Notes: generated by a model from the letters alone, not told the origin. Positions 9,993 through 25,300 are shown, counted from the first letter of the stretch. The stretch: DNA of 64,000 nt from Prosopocoilus inquinatus (GCA_036172665.1 JAYKNF010000014.1:1043001-1107000); one strand, 5' to 3'. Numbers and translations are program-made.

Positions 9993-12202
9993 ATCTGAAG
10001 CTAGAAATAGTTTTAAACGAAACAATACGCATTAGCGTTGTTCATGTGATGTATCTAATCGATTCTTACTTATCTATCATGTTATTTGACGTTTGGATGG
10101 ACTCCAGTAACCCTGATGTGAGATACGAAGTTCTCGGACGCAGCAGAAGCTGGAAATAGTTTTAAACGAAACAACACGCATTAGCGTTGTTCCTGTGATG
10201 TATCTAATCGATCCTTACTCATCTATCATGTTATGTGGCGTTTCGATGGACTCCAGTAACTTAGATGTGAGATACGAAGTTCTCGGACGCAGCTGAAGCT
10301 AGAAATAGTTTTAAAAGAAACAACACGCATTAGCTTTGTTCCTGTGTAGTATCTAATCGATCCTTACTTATCTATCATGTTATTTGACATTTCGATGGAT
10401 TCCAGTAACTCTGATGTGATATACAACGTTTTCGGACGCAGCAGCAGCTTTAAATAGTTTTAAACGAAACAACACATATTAGCGTTGTTCCTGTGATGTA
10501 TCTAATCGATCTTTTCTCATCTATCATGTTATTTGACGTTTGGACGGACTCCAGTAACTCTGATGTGAGATGCAAAGTTATCGGACGCAGCAGAAGCTGG
10601 AAATAGTTTTGAACGAAACAACACGTATTAGAGTTGTTCCTGTGATGTATCTAATCGATCCTTACTTATCTATCATGTTATTTGACGTTTGGATGGACTA
10701 AAGTAACTCTGATGAGAGATACAAAGATTTCGGACGCAGCAGAAGCTGGAAATAGTTTTAAACGAAACAACACGTATTAGCGTTGTTCCTGTGATGTATC
10801 TAATCGATCCTTACTCATCTATCATGTTATTTGACGTTTCGATGGACTCCAGTAACTCTAATGTGAGAAACGAAATTTTCGGACGCAGCAGAAGCTGGAA
10901 ATAGTTTTAAACGAAACAACACGCATTAGCGTTGTTCCTATGATGTATCTAATCGATCCTTACTTATCTATCATGTTATTTGACGTTTGGATGGACTCCA
11001 GTAACCCTGACGTGAGATACGAAGTTCTGGGACGCAGCAGAAGCTGGAAATAGTTTTAAACGAAACAACACGCATTAGCGTTGTTCCTGTGATGTATCTA
11101 ATCGATCCTTACTCATCTATCATGTTATTTGGCGTTTCGATGGACTCCAGTAACTTAGATGTGAGATACGAAGTTCTGGGACGCAGCTGAAGCTAGAAAT
11201 AGTTTTAAACGAAACAACACGCATTAGCGTTGTTCCTGTGTAGTATCTAATCGATCCTTACTTATCTATCATGTTATTTGACATTTCGATGGACTCCAGT
11301 AACTCTGATGTGATATACGACGTTTTCGGACGCAGTAGCACCTGGAAATAGTTTTAAACGAAACAACACATATTAGCGTTGTTCCTGTGATGTATCTAAT
11401 CGATCCTTACTCATCTATCATGTTATTTGACGTTTGGACGGACTCCAGTAAATCTGATGTGAGATACAAAGTTATCGGACGCAGCAGAAGCTGGTAATAG
11501 TTTTGAAGGAAACAACACGTATTAGCGTTGTTCCTGTGCTGTATCTAATCGATCCTTACTCATCTATCATGTTATTTGACGTTTGGATGGACTCCAGTAA
11601 CCCTGACGTGAGATACGAAGTTCTATGACGCAGCAGAAGCTGGAAATAGTTTTAAACGAAACAACACGCATTAGCGTTGTTCCTGTGATGTATCTAATCG
11701 ATCCTTACTCATCTATCATGTTATTTGGCGTTTCGATGGACTCCAGTAACTTAGATGTGAGATACGAAGTTCTCGGACCCAGCTGAAGCTAGAAATTGTT
11801 TTAAACGAAACAACACGCATTAGCGTTGTTCCTGTGCTGTATCTAATCGATCCTTACTTATCTATCATGTTGTTTGACATTTCGATGTACTCCAGTAACT
11901 CTGATGTGAGATACGACGTTTTCGGACGCAGCAGCAGCTGGAAATAGTTTTAAACGAAACAACACATATTAGCGTTGTTCCTGTAATGTATCTAATCGAT
12001 CCTTACTCATCTATCATGTTATTTGACGTTTGGACGGACTACAGTAACTCTGATGTGAGATACAAAGTTATCGGACGCAGCAGAAGCTGGAAATAGTTTT
12101 AAACGAAACAACACGCATTAGCGTTCTTCCTGTGATGTATGTAATCGATCCTTACTCATCTATCATGTTATGTGGCGTTTCGATGGACTCCAGTAACTTA
12201 GA
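9911..12202 (-). repeat. Inverted 149-bp satellite array
   Basis: This 2.3-kb array has the same monomer on the opposite strand, recognised by GGAAATAGTTTTAAACG and CTAATCGATCCTTAC on the given strand. It aligns with the - array that begins at 46704: shared variants include TAGCTTTGTTCCTGTG with TAGTATC, ATCGATCTTTTCTC, GACTAAAGTAAC and GTAGCACCTGG. The copy here has one monomer near 10110-10260 that the other lacks, and lacks about 1.2 kb present there. It stops partway through a monomer at AACTTAGA. Confidence 0.93.
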
Positions 12203-12210
12203 AGGATCGA
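12195..12210. other. - to + satellite orientation junction
   Basis: The - array ends inside a monomer (AGTAACTTAGA) and the + array starts inside another (AAGGATCGATTAG), sharing about one base near 12202. There is no filler, no palindrome and no GC-rich block. This differs from the +/- junction at 9910 and looks like a simple end-joining or template-switch breakpoint. Confidence 0.85.
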
Positions 12211-14510
12211 TTAGATACAGCACAGGAACAACGCTAAAACGTGTTGTTTCGTTTAAAACTATTTCCAGCTCCTGCTGCGTCCGAAAACTTCGTATCTCAC
12301 ATCAGAGTTACTGGAGTCCATCGAAACGTCAAATAACATGATAGATAAGTAAGTATCGATTAGATACAGCACAGGAACAACGCTAATGCGTGTTGTTTCG
12401 TTTAAAACTATTTCCAACTCCTGCTGCGTCCAAAAACTTTGTATCTCACATCAGACTTACTGGAGTCCATCCAAACGTCAAATAACATGTTAGATAAGTA
12501 AGGATCGTTTAGATACATCACAGGAACAACGCTAATACGTGTTGTTTCGTTCAAAACTATTTCCAGCTTCTGCTGCGTCCGAAATCTTTGTATCTTACAT
12601 CAGAGTTACTGGAGTCCATCCAAACGTCAAATAACATGATAGATGAGTAAGGATCGATTAGATACATCACAGGAACAACGCTAATACGTGTTGTTTCGTT
12701 TAAAACTATTTCCAGCTTCTGCTGCGTCCGAAAACTTCGTATCTCACATCAGAGTTAGTGGAGTCCATCGAAACGTCAAATAACATGATAGATAAGTAAG
12801 TATCGATTAGAAGCAGCACAGGAACAACGCTAATACGTGTTGTTTCGTTTAAAACTATTTCCAGCTCCTGCTGCGTCCAAAAACTTTGTATCTCACATCA
12901 GACTTACTAGAGTCCATCCAAACGTCAAATAACATGTCAGATAAGTAAGGATCGTTTAGATACATCACAGGAACAACGCTAGTACGTGTTGTTTCGTTCA
13001 AAACTATTTCCAGCTTCTGCTGCGTCCGATAACTTTGTATCTCACATCAGAGTTACTGGAGTCCGTCCAAACGTCAAATAACATGATAGATCAGTAAGGA
13101 TCGATTAGATACATTACAGGAACAACGCTAATATGTGTTGTTTCGTTTAAAACTATTTCCAGCTGCTGCTGCGTCCGAAAACGTCGTATCTCACACCAGA
13201 GTTACTGGAGTCCATCGAAATGTCAAATAACATTATAGATAAGTAAGGATCGATTAGATACAGCACAGGAACAACGCTAATGCGTGTTGTTTCGTTTAAA
13301 ACTATTTCTAGCTTCAGCTGCGTCCGAGAACTTCGTATCTCACATCTAAGTTACTGGAGTCCATCGAAACGCCAAATAACATGATAGATGAGTAAGGATC
13401 GATTAGATACATCACAGGAACAACGCTAATGCGTGTTGTTTCGTTTAAAACTATTTCCAGCTTCTGCTGTGTCCGAGAACTTCGTATCTCACGTCAGGGT
13501 TACTGGAGTCCATCCAAACGTCAAATAACATAATAGATAAGTAAGGATCGATTAGATACAGCACAGGAACAACGCTAATACGTGTTGTTTCGTTTAAAAC
13601 TATTTCCAGCTTCTGCTGCGTCCGAGAACCTCGTATCTCACATCAGAGTTATTGGAGTCCATCCAAACGTCAAATAACATGATAGATGAGTAAAGATCGA
13701 TTATATACATCACAGGAACAACGCTAATACGTGTTGTTTCGTTTAAAACTATTTCCAGCTTCTGCTGCGTCCGAGAACCTCGTATCTCACATCAGAGTTA
13801 TTGGAGTCCATCGAAACGTCAAATAACATGATAGATAAGTAAGGATTGATTAGATACAGCACAGGAACAACGCTAATACGTGTTGTTTCGTTTAAAACTA
13901 TTTCCAGCTAATGCTGCGTCCAAAAACTTTGTATCTCACATCAGAGTTACTGGAGTCCATCCAAACGTCAAATAACATGTTAGATAAGTAAGGATCGTTT
14001 AGATACTTCACAGGAACAACGCTAATACGTGTTGTTTCGTTCAAAACTATTTCCAGTTTCTGCTGCGTCCGAGAACTTTGTATCTCTCATCAGAGTTACT
14101 GGAGCCCATCGAAACGTCAAATAACATGATAGATAAGTAAGGATCGATTAGATACAGCACAGGAACAACGCTAATACGTGTTGTTTCGTTTAAAACTATT
14201 TCCAGCTTCTGCTGCGTCCGAGAACCTCGTATCTCACATCAGAGTTAATGGAGTCCGTCCAAACGTCAAATAACATGTTAGATAAGTAAGTATCGTTTAG
14301 ATACTTCACAGGAACAACGCTAATGCGTGTTGTTTCGTTTAAAACTATTTCTAGCTTCAGCTGCGTCCGAGAACTTCGTATCTCACATCTAAGTTACTGG
14401 AGTCCATCGAAACGCCAAATAACATGATAGATGAGTAAGCATCGATTAGATACATCACAGGAACAACGCTAATGCGTGTTGTTTCGTTTAAAACTATTTC
14501 CAGCTTCTGC
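12203..14510 (+). repeat. Long-range duplicate of 21883-24040
   Basis: Shared variants such as CTAAAACGTG at the start and TAAAGATCGATTATATAC (13691 and 23371) place the paralogue at an offset of 9680 bp. After about 14100 the offset falls to 9531 bp (GAGTAAGCATCG at 14433 and 23964), so this copy carries one extra monomer, with GGAGCCCATCG, at about 14100-14250. The duplicate begins right at the orientation junction, so that breakpoint may lie at the edge of an older amplified unit. Confidence 0.75.
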
Positions 14511-17500
14511 TGCGTCCAAAAACTTTGTATCTCACATCAGACTTACTGGAGCCCATCGAAACGTCAAATAACATGATAGATGAGTAAGGATCGATTAGAT
14601 ACATCACAGGAACAACGCTAATGCGTGTTGTTTCGTTTAAAACTATTTCCAGCTTCTGCTGCGTCCGAGAACTTCGTATCTCACGTCAGGCTTACTGGAG
14701 TCCATCCAAACGTCAAATAACATGATAGATAAGTAAGGATCGATTAGATACATCACAGGAACAACGCTAATGCGTGTTGTTTCGTTTAAAACTATTTCTA
14801 GCTTCAGCTGCGTCCGAGAACTTCGTATCTCACATCTAAGTTACTGGAGTCCATCGAAACGCAAATAACATGATAGATGAGTAAGGATCGATTAGATACA
14901 TCACAGGAACAACGCTAATGCGTGTTGTTACGTTTAAAACTATTTCCAGCTTCTGCTGCGTCCGAGAACTTCGTATCTCACGTCAGGGTTACTGGAGTCC
15001 ATCCAAACGTCAAATAACATAACAGATAAGTAAGGATCGATTAGATATAGCACAGGAACAACGCTAATACGTGTTGTTTCGTTTAAAACTATTTCTAGCT
15101 TCAGCTGGGTCCGAGAACTTCGTATCTCACATCTAAGTTACTGGAGTTCATCGAAACGCCAAATAACATGATAGATGAGTAAGGTTCGATTAGATACATC
15201 ACAGGAACAACGCTAATGCGTGTTGTTTCGTTTAAAACTATTTCCAGCTTCTGCTGCGTCCGAGAACTTCGTATCTCACGTCAGGGTTACTGGAGTCCAT
15301 CCAAACGTCAAATAACATAATAGATAAGTAAGGATCGATTAGATACAGCACAGGAACAACGCTAATACGTGTTGTTTCGTTTAAAACTATTTCCAGCTCC
15401 TGCTGCGTCCAAAAACTTTGTATCTCACATCAGACTTACTGGAGTCCATCCAAACGTCAAATAACATGTTAGATAAGTAAGGATCGTTTAGATACATCAC
15501 AGGAACAACGCTAATACGTGTTGTTTCGTTCAAAACTATTTCCAGCTTCTACTGCGTCCGAGAACTTTGTATCTCTCATCAGAGTTACTGGAGCCCATCG
15601 AAACGTCAAATAACATGATAGATAAGTAAGGATCGATTAGATACAGCACAGGAACAACGCTAAAACGTGTTGTTTCGTTTAAAACTATTTCCAGCTTCTG
15701 CTGCGTCCGAAAACGTCGTATCTCACATCAGAGTTACTGGAGCCCATCGAAACGTCAAATAACATGATAGATAAGTAAGGATCGATTAGATACATCACAG
15801 GAACATCGCTAATGCGTGTTGTTTCGTTTAAAACTATTTCCAGCTTCTGCTGCGTCCGAAAACGTCGTATCTCACATCAGAGTTACTGGAGCCCATCGAA
15901 ACGTCAAATAACATGATAGATAAGTAAGGATCGATTAGATACAGCACAGGAACAACGCTAAAACGTGTTGTTTCGTTTAAAACTATTTCCAGCTTCTGCT
16001 GCGTCCGAAAACTTCGTATCTCACATCAGACTTACTGGAGTCCATCGAAACGTCAAATAACATGATAGATAAGTAAGTATCGATTAGATACAGCACAGGA
16101 ACAATGCTAATACGTGTTGTTTCGTTTAAAACTATTTCCAGCTCCTGCTGCGTCCAAAAACTTTGTATCTCACATCAGACTTACTGGAGTCCATCCAAAC
16201 GTCAAATAACATGTTAGATAAGTAAGGATCGTTTAGATACATCACAGGAACAACGCTAATACGTGTTGTTTCGTTCAAAACTATTTCCAGCTTCTGCTGC
16301 GTCCGAAAACCTCGTATCTCACATCAGAGTTACTGGAGTCCATCCAAACGTCAAATAACATGATAGATGAGTAAGGATCGATTAGATACATCACAGGAAC
16401 AACGCTAATACGTGTTGTTTCGTTTAAAACTATTTCCAGCTTCTGCTGCGTCCGAAAACTTCGTATCTCACATCAGACTTACTGGAGTCCATCGAAACGT
16501 CAAATAACATGATAGATAAGTAAGTATCGATTAGATACAGCACAGGAACAATGCTAATACGTGTTGTTTCGTTTAAAACTATTTCCAGCTCCTGCTGCGT
16601 CCAAAAACTTCGTATCTCACATCAGACTTACTGGAGTCCATCGAAACGTCAAATAACATGATAGATAAGTAAGTATCGATTAGATACAGCACAGGAACAA
16701 TGCTAATACGTGTTGTTTCGTTTAAAACTATTTCCAGCTCCTGCTGCGTCCAAAAACTTTGTATCTCACATCAGACTTACTGGAGTCCATCCAAACGTCA
16801 AATAACATGTTAGATAAGTAAGGATCGATTAGATACAGCACAGGAACAACGCTAAAACGTGTTGTTTCGTTTAAAACTATTTCCAGCTTCTGCTGCGTCC
16901 GAAAACGTCGTATCTCACATCAGAGTTACTGGAGCCCATCGAAACGTCAAATAACATGATAGATAAGTAAGGATCGATTAGATACATCACAGGAACATCG
17001 CTAATGCGTGTTGTTTCGTTTAAAACTATTTCCAGCTTCTGCTGCGTCCGAAAACGTCGTATCTCACATCAGAGTTACTGGAGCCCATCGAAACGTCAAA
17101 TAACATAATAGATAAGTAAGGATCGATTAGATACAGCACAGGAACAACGCTAATGCGTGTTGTTTTGTTTAAAACTATTTCCAGCTCCTGCTGCGTCCAA
17201 AAACTTTGTATCTCACATCAGACTTACTGGAGTCCATCCAAACTTTAAATAACATGTTAGATAAGTAAGGATCGTTTAGATACATCACAGGAACAACGCT
17301 AATACGTGTTGCTTCGTTCAAAACTATTTCCAGTTTCTGCTGCGTCCGAGAACTTTGTATCTCACATCAGAGTTACTGGAGTCCGTCCAAACGTCAAATA
17401 ACATGATAGATGAGTAAGGTTCGTTTAGATACATCACAGGAATATCGCTAATGCGTGTTGTTTCGTTTAAAACTATTTCCAGCTTCTGCTGCGTCCGAAA

Positions 17501-20500
17501 ACCTCGTATCTCACATCAGAGTTACTGGAGTCCATCCAAACGTCAAATAACATGATAGATGAGTAAGGATCGATTAGATACATCACAGGAACAACGCTAA
17601 TACGTGTTGTTTCGTTTAAAACTATTTCCAGCTTCTGCTGCGTCCGAAAACTTCGTATCTCACATCAGACTTACTGGAGTCCATCGAAACGTCAAATAAC
17701 ATGATAGATAAGTAAGTATCGATTAGATACAGCACAGGAACAATGCTAATACGTGTTGTTTCGTTTAAAACTATTTCCAGCTCCTGCTGCGTCCAAAAAC
17801 TTTGTATCTCACATCAGACTTACTGGAGTCCATCCAAACGTCAAATAACATGTTAGATAAGTAAGGATCGTTTAGATACATCACAGGAACAACGCTAATA
17901 CGTGTTGTTTCGTTCAAAACTATTTCCAGCTTCTGCTGCGTCCGATAACTTTGTATCTCACATCAGAGTTACTGGAGTCCGTCCAAACGTCAAAAAACAT
18001 GATAGATGAGTAAGGATCGATTAGATACATTAAAGGAACAACGCTAATATGTGTTGTTTCGTTTAAAACTATTTCCAGCTGCTGTTGCGTCCGAAAACGT
18101 CGTATCTCACATCAGAGTTACTGGAGTCCATCGAAATGTCAAATAACATGATAGATAAGTAAGGATCGATTAGATACAGCACAGGAACAACGCTAATGCG
18201 TGTTGTTTCGTTTAAAACTATTTCTAGCTTCAGCTGGGTCCGAGAACTTCGTATCTCACATCTAAGTTACTGGAGTCCATCGAAACGCCAAATAACATGA
18301 TAGATGAGTAAGGATCGATTAGATACATCACAGGAACAACGCTAATGCGTGTTGTTTCGTTCAAAACTATTTCCAGCTTCTGCTGCGTCCAAAAACTTTG
18401 TATCTCACATCAGAGTTACTGGAGTCCATTCAAACGTAAAATAACATGATAGATGAGTAAGGATCGATTAGATATATCACAGGAACAACGCTAATACGTG
18501 GTGTTTCGTTTAAAACTATTTCCAGCTTCTGCTGCGTCCGAAAATTTCGTATCTCACATTAGAGTTACTGGAGTCCATCGAAACGTCAAATAACATGATA
18601 GATGAGTAAGGATCGATTAGATACATCACAGGAACAACGCTAATATGTGTTGTTTCGTTTCAAACTATTTCCAGCTGCTGCTGCGTCCGAAAATTTCGTA
18701 TCTCACATTAGAGTTACTGGAGTCCATCGAAACGTCAAATAACATAGCAGCTAAGTAAGGATCGATTAGATACATCACAGGAACAACGTTAATACGTGTT
18801 GTATCGTTCAAAACTATTTCCAGCTTCTGCTGCGTCCAAAAACTTTGTATCTCACATCAGAGTTACTGGAGTCCATCCAAACGTCAAATAACATGATAGA
18901 TGAGTAAGGATCGATTAGATACATCACAGGAACAACGCTAATACGTGTTGTTTCGTTTAAAACTATTTCCAGCTTCTGCTGCGTCCGAAAACTTCGTATC
19001 TCACATCAGAGTTACTGGAGTCCATCGAAACGTCAAATAACATGATAGATAAGTAAGTATCGATTAGATACAGCACAGGAACAATGCTAATACGTGTTGT
19101 TTCGTTTAAAACTATTTCCAGCTCCTGCTGCGTCCAAAAACTTTGTATCTCACATCAGACTTACTGGAGTCCATCCAAACGTCAAATAACATGTTAGATA
19201 AGTAAGGATCGTTTAGATACATCACAGGAACAACGCTAATACGTGTTGTTTCGTTCAAAACTATTTCCAGCTTCTGCTGCGTCCGATAACTTTGTATCTC
19301 ACATCAGAGTTACTGGAGTCCGTCCAAACGTCAAATAACATGATAGATGAGTAAGGATCGATTAGATACATTAAAGGAACAACGCTAATATGTGTTGTTT
19401 CGTTTAAAACTATTTCCAGCTGCTGCTGCGTCCGAAAACGTCGTATCTCACATCAGAGTTACTGGAGTCCATCGAAATGTCAAATAACATTATAGATAAG
19501 TAAGGATCGATTAGATACAGCACAGGAACAACGCTAATGCGTGTTGTTTCGTTTAAAACTATTTCTAGCTTCAGGTTCGTCCGAGAACTTCGTATCTCAC
19601 ATCTAAGTTACTGGAGTCCATCGAAACGCCAAATAACATGATAGATGAGTAAGGATCGATTAGATACATCACAGGAACAACGCTAATGCGTGTTGTTTCG
19701 TTTAAAACTATTTCCAGCTTCTGCTGTGTCCGAGAACTTCGTATCTCACGTCAGGGTTACTGGAGTCCATCCAAACGTCAAATAACATAATAGATAAGTA
19801 AGGATCGATTAGATACAGCACAGGAACAACGCTAATACGTGTTGTTTCGTTTAAAACTATTTCCAGCTCCTGCTGCGTCCAAAAACTTTGTATCTCACAT
19901 CAGACTTACTGGAGTCCATCCAAACGTCAAATAACATGTTAGATAAGTAGGGATCGTTTAGATACATCACAGGAACAACGCTAATACGTGTTGTTTCGTT
20001 CAAAACTATTTCCAGCTTCTACTGCGTCCGAGAACTTTGTATCTCTCATCAGAGTTACTGGAGTCCGTCCAAACGTCAAATAACATGATAGATGAGTAAG
20101 GATCGATTAGATACATCACAGGAACAACGCTAATATGTGTTGTTTCGTTTCAAACTATTTCCAGCTGCTGCTGCGTCTGAAAATTTCGTATCTCACATTA
20201 GAGTTACTGGAGTCCATCGAAACGTCAAATAACATAGTAGCTAAGTAAGGATCGATTAGATACATTACAGGAACAACGCTAATACGTGTTGTTTCGTTCA
20301 AAACTATTTCCAGCTTCTGCTGCGTCCAAAAACTTTGTATCTCACATCAGAGTTACTGGAGTCCATCCAAACGTCAAATAACATGATAGATGAGTAAGGA
20401 TCGATTAGATACAGCACAGGAACAACGCTAATGCGTGTTGTTTCGTTTAAAACTATTTCCAGCTCCTGCTGCGTCCAAAAACTTTGTATCTCACATCAGA

Positions 20501-20659
20501 CTTACTGGAGTCCATCCAAACGTCAAATAACATGTTAGATAAGTAAGGATCGTTTAGATACATCACAGGAACAACGCTAATACGTGTTGTTTCGTTTAAA
20601 ACTATTTCCAGCTGCTGCTGCGTCCAAAAACTTTGTATCTCACATCGGAGTTACTGGAG

Positions 20660-22299
20660 TCCATCGAAACGCCAAATAACATGATAGATGAGTAAGGATC
20701 GATTAGATACATCACAGGAACAACGCTAATGCGTGTTGTTTCGTTTAAAACTATTTCCAGCTTCTGCTGCGTCCGAGAACTTCGTATCTCACGTCAGGGT
20801 TACTGGAGTCCATCCAAACGTCAAATAACGTAATAGATAAGTAAGGATCGATTAGATACAGCACAGGAACAACGCTAATACGTGTTGTTTCGTTTAAAAC
20901 TATTTCCAGCTTCTGCTGCGTCCAAAAACTTTGAATCTCATATCAGAGTTACTGGAGTCCATCCAAACGTCAAATAACATGATAGATGAGTAAGGATCGA
21001 TTAGATACATCACAGGAACAACGCTAATACGTGTTGTTTCGTTTAAAACTATTTCCAGCTTCTGCTGCGTCCGAGAACTTCGTATCTCACGTCAGGGTTA
21101 CTGGAGTTCATCCAAACGTCAAATAACATAATAGATAAGTAAGGATCGATTAGATACAGCACAGGAACAACGCTAATGCGTGTTGTTTTGTTTAAAACTA
21201 TTTCCAGCTCCTGCTGCGTCCAAAAACTTTGTATCTCACATCAGACTTACTGGAGTCCATCCAAACTTTAAATAACATGTTAGATAAGTAAGGATCGTTT
21301 AGATACATCACAGGAACAACGCTAATACGTGTTGCTTCGTTCAAAACTATTTCCAGTTTCTGCTGCGTCCGAGAACTTTGTATCTCACATCAGAGTTACT
21401 GGAGTCCGTCCAAACGTCAAATAACATGATAGATGAGTAAGGTTCGTTTAGATACATCACAGGAATATCGCTAATGCGTGTTGTTTCGTTTAAAACTATT
21501 TCCAGCTTCTGCTGCGTCCGAAAACCTCGTATCTCACATCAGAGTTACTGGAGTCCATCGAAACGTCAAATAACATGATAGAAAAGTAAGGATCGATTAG
21601 ATACATCACAGGAACAACGCTAATACGTGTTGTTTCGTTCAAAACTATTTCCAGCTTCTGCTGCGTCCAAAAACTTTGTATCTCACATCAAAGTTACTGG
21701 AGTCCATCCAAACGCAAAATAACATGATAGATGAGTAATTATCGATTAGATACATCACAGGAACATCGCTAATGCGTGTTGTTTCGTTTAAAACTATTTC
21801 CAGCTTCTGCTGCGTCCGAAAACGTCGTATCTCACATCAGTTACTGGAGCCTATCGAAACGTCAAATAACATGATAGATAAGTAAGGATCGATTAGATAC
21901 AGCACAGGAACAACGCTAAAACGTGTTGTTTCGTTTACAACTATTTCCAGCTCCTGCTGCGTCCGAAAACTTCGTATCTCACATCAGAGTTACTGGAGTC
22001 CATCGAAACGTCAAATAACATGATAGATAAGTAAGTATCGATTAGATACAGCACAGGAACAACGCTAATGCGTGTTGTTTCGTTTAAAACTATTTCCAAC
22101 TCCTGCTGCGTCCAAAAACTTTGTATCTCACATCAGACTTACTGGAGTCCATCCAAACGTCAAATAACATGTTAGATAAGTAAGGATCGTTTAGATACAT
22201 CACAGGAACAACGCTAATACGTGTTGTTTCGTTCAAAACTATTTCCAGCTTCTGCTGCGTCCGAAATCTTTGTATCTCACATCAGAGTTACTGGAGTCC
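20660..22299 (+). repeat. Long-range duplicate of 1-1640
   Basis: This is the second copy of the window's first 1.64 kb, at an offset of 20659 bp with no length change that I could see. A few point differences exist, for example CTTTGAATCTC here against CTTTGTATCTC near 272. Its right end adjoins the start of the 4021-bp higher-order repeat at about 22351. Confidence 0.8.
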
Positions 22300-22350
22300 A
22301 TCCAAACGTCAAATAACATGATAGATGAGTAAGGATCGATTAGATACATC

Positions 22351-25300
22351 ACAGGAACAACGCTAATACGTATTGTTTCGTTTAAAACTATTTCCAGCTT
22401 CTGCTGCGTCCGAAAACTTCGTATCTCACATCAGAGTTAGTGGAGTCCATCGAAACGTCAAATAACATGATAGATAAGTAAGTATCGATTAGATACAGCA
22501 CAGGAACAACGCTAATACGTGTTGTTTCGTTTAAAACTATTTCCAGCTCCTGCTGCGTCCAAAAACTTTGTATCTCACATCAGACTTACTAGAGTCCATC
22601 CAAACGTCAAATAACATGTTAGATAAGTAAGGATCGTTTAGATACATCACAGGAACAACGCTAGTACGTGTTGTTTCGTTCAAAACTATTTCCAGCTTCT
22701 GCTGCGTCCGATAACTTTGTATCTCACATCAGAGTTACTGGAGTCCGTCCAAACGTCAAATAACATGATAGATCAGTAAGGATCGATTAGATACATTACA
22801 GGAACAACGCTAATATGTGTTGTTTCGTTTAAAACTATTTCCAGCTGCTGCTGCGTCCGAAAACGTCGTATCTCACATCAGAGTTACTGGAGTCCATCGA
22901 AATATCAAATAACATTATAGATAAGTAAGGATCGATTAGATACAGCACAGGAACAACGCTAATGCGTGTTGTTTCGTTTAAAACTATTTCCAGCTTCTGC
23001 TGCGTCCGAAAACGTCGTATCTCACATCAGTTACTGGAGCCTATCGAAACGTCAAATAACATGATAGATGAGTAAGGATCGATTAGATACATCACAGGAA
23101 CAACGCTAATGCGTGTTGTTTCGTTTAAAACTATTTCCAGCTTCTGCTGTGTCCGAGAACTTCGTATCTCACGTCAGGGTTACTGGAGTCCATCCAAACG
23201 TCAAATAACATAATAGATAAGTAAGGATCGATTAGATACAGCACAGGAACAACGCTAATACGTGTTGTTTCGTTTAAAACTATTTCCAGCTTCTGCTGCG
23301 TCCGAGAACCTCGTATCTCACATCAGAGTTATTGGAGTCCATCCAAACGTCAAATAACATGATAGATGAGTAAAGATCGATTATATACATCACAGGAACA
23401 ACGCTAATACGTGTTGTTTCGTTTAAAACTATTTCCAGCTTCTGCTGCGTCCGAGAAACTCGTATCTCACATCAGAGTTATTGGAGTCCATCGAAACGTC
23501 AAATAACATGATAGATAAGTAAGGATTGATTAGATACAGCACAGGAACAACGCTAATACGTGTTGTTTCGTTTAAAACTATTTCCAGCTAATGCTGCGTC
23601 CAAAAACTTTGTATCTCACATCAGAGTTACTGGAGTCCATCCAAACGTCAAATAACATGTTAGATAAGTAAGGATCGTTTAGATACTTCACAGGAACAAC
23701 GCTAATACGTGTTGTTTCGTTCAAAACTATTTCCAGCTTCTGCTGCGTCCGATAACTTTGTATCTCACATCAGAGTTACTGGAGTCCGTCCAAACGTCAA
23801 ATAACATGTTAGATAAGTAAGTATCGTTTAGATACTTCACAGGAACAACGCTAATGCGTGTTGTTTCGTTTAAAACTATTTCTAGCTTCAGCTGCGTCCG
23901 AGAACTTCGTATCTCACATCTAAGTTACTGGAGTCCATCGAAACGCCAAATAACATGATAGATGAGTAAGCATCGATTAGATACATCACAGGAACAACGC
24001 TAATGCGTGTTGTTTCGTTTAAAACTATTTCCAGCTTCTGCTGCGTCCGAAAACGTCGTATCTCACATCAGAGTTACTGGAGCCCATCGAAACGTCAAAT
24101 AACATGATAGATAAGTAAGGATCGATTAGATACAGCACAGGAACAACGCTAAAACATGTTGTTTCGTTTACAACTATTTCCAGTTCCTGCTGCGTCCGAA
24201 AACTTCGTATCTCACATCAGAGTTACTGGAGTCCATCGAAACGTCAAATAACATGATAGATAAGTAAGTATCGATTAGATACAGCACAGGAACAACGCTA
24301 ATGCGTGTTGTTTCGTTTAAAACTATTTCCAGCTCCTGCTGCGTCCAAAAACTTTGTATCTCACATCAGACTTACTGGAGTCCATCCAAAGGTCAAATAA
24401 CATGTTAGATAAGTAAGGATCGTTTAGATACATCACAGGAACAACGCTAATACGTGTTGTTTCGTTTAAAACTATTTCCAGCTGCTGCTGCGTCCAAAAA
24501 CTTTGTATCTCACATCAGAGTTACTGGAGTCCATCCAAACGTAAAATAACATGATAGATGAGTAAGGATCGATTAGATATATCACAGGAACAACGCTAAT
24601 ACGTGGTGTTTCGTTTAAAACTATTTCCAGCTTCTGCTGCGTCCGAAAATTTCGTATCTCACATTAGAGTTACTGGAGTCCATCGAAACGTCAAATAACA
24701 TGATAGATGAGTAAGGATCGATTAGATACATCACAGGAACAACGCTAATGCGTGTTGTTTCGTTTAAAACTATTTCCAGCTTCTGCTGCGTCCGAGAATT
24801 TCGTATCTCACGTCAGGCTTACTGGAGTCCATCCAAACGTCAAATAACATGATAGATAAGTAAGGATCGATTAGATACATCACAGGAACAACGCTAATGC
24901 GTGTTGTTTCGTTTAAAACTATTTCTAGCTTCAGCTGCGTCCGAGAACTTCGTATCTCACATCTAAGTTACTGGAGTCCATCGAAACGCCAAATAACATG
25001 ATAGATGAGTAAGGATCGATTAGATACATCACAGGAACAACGCTAATGCGTGTTGTTACGTTTAAAACTATTTCCAGCTTCTGCTGCGTCCGAGAACTTC
25101 GTATCTCACGTCAGGGTTACTGGAGTCCATCCAAACGTCAAATAACATAACAGATAATTAAGGATCGATTAGATATAGCACAGGAACAACGCTAATACGT
25201 GTTGTTTCGTTTAAAACTATTTCTAGCTTCAGCTGGGCCCGAGAACTTCGTATCTCACATCTAAGTTACTGGAGTTCATCGAAACGCCAAATAACATGAT

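Noticed and set aside
12132..12341. 69-residue open frame across the - to + satellite junction
   Set aside because: It is a chimera of monomer translations from both orientations created by the breakpoint, not a gene.
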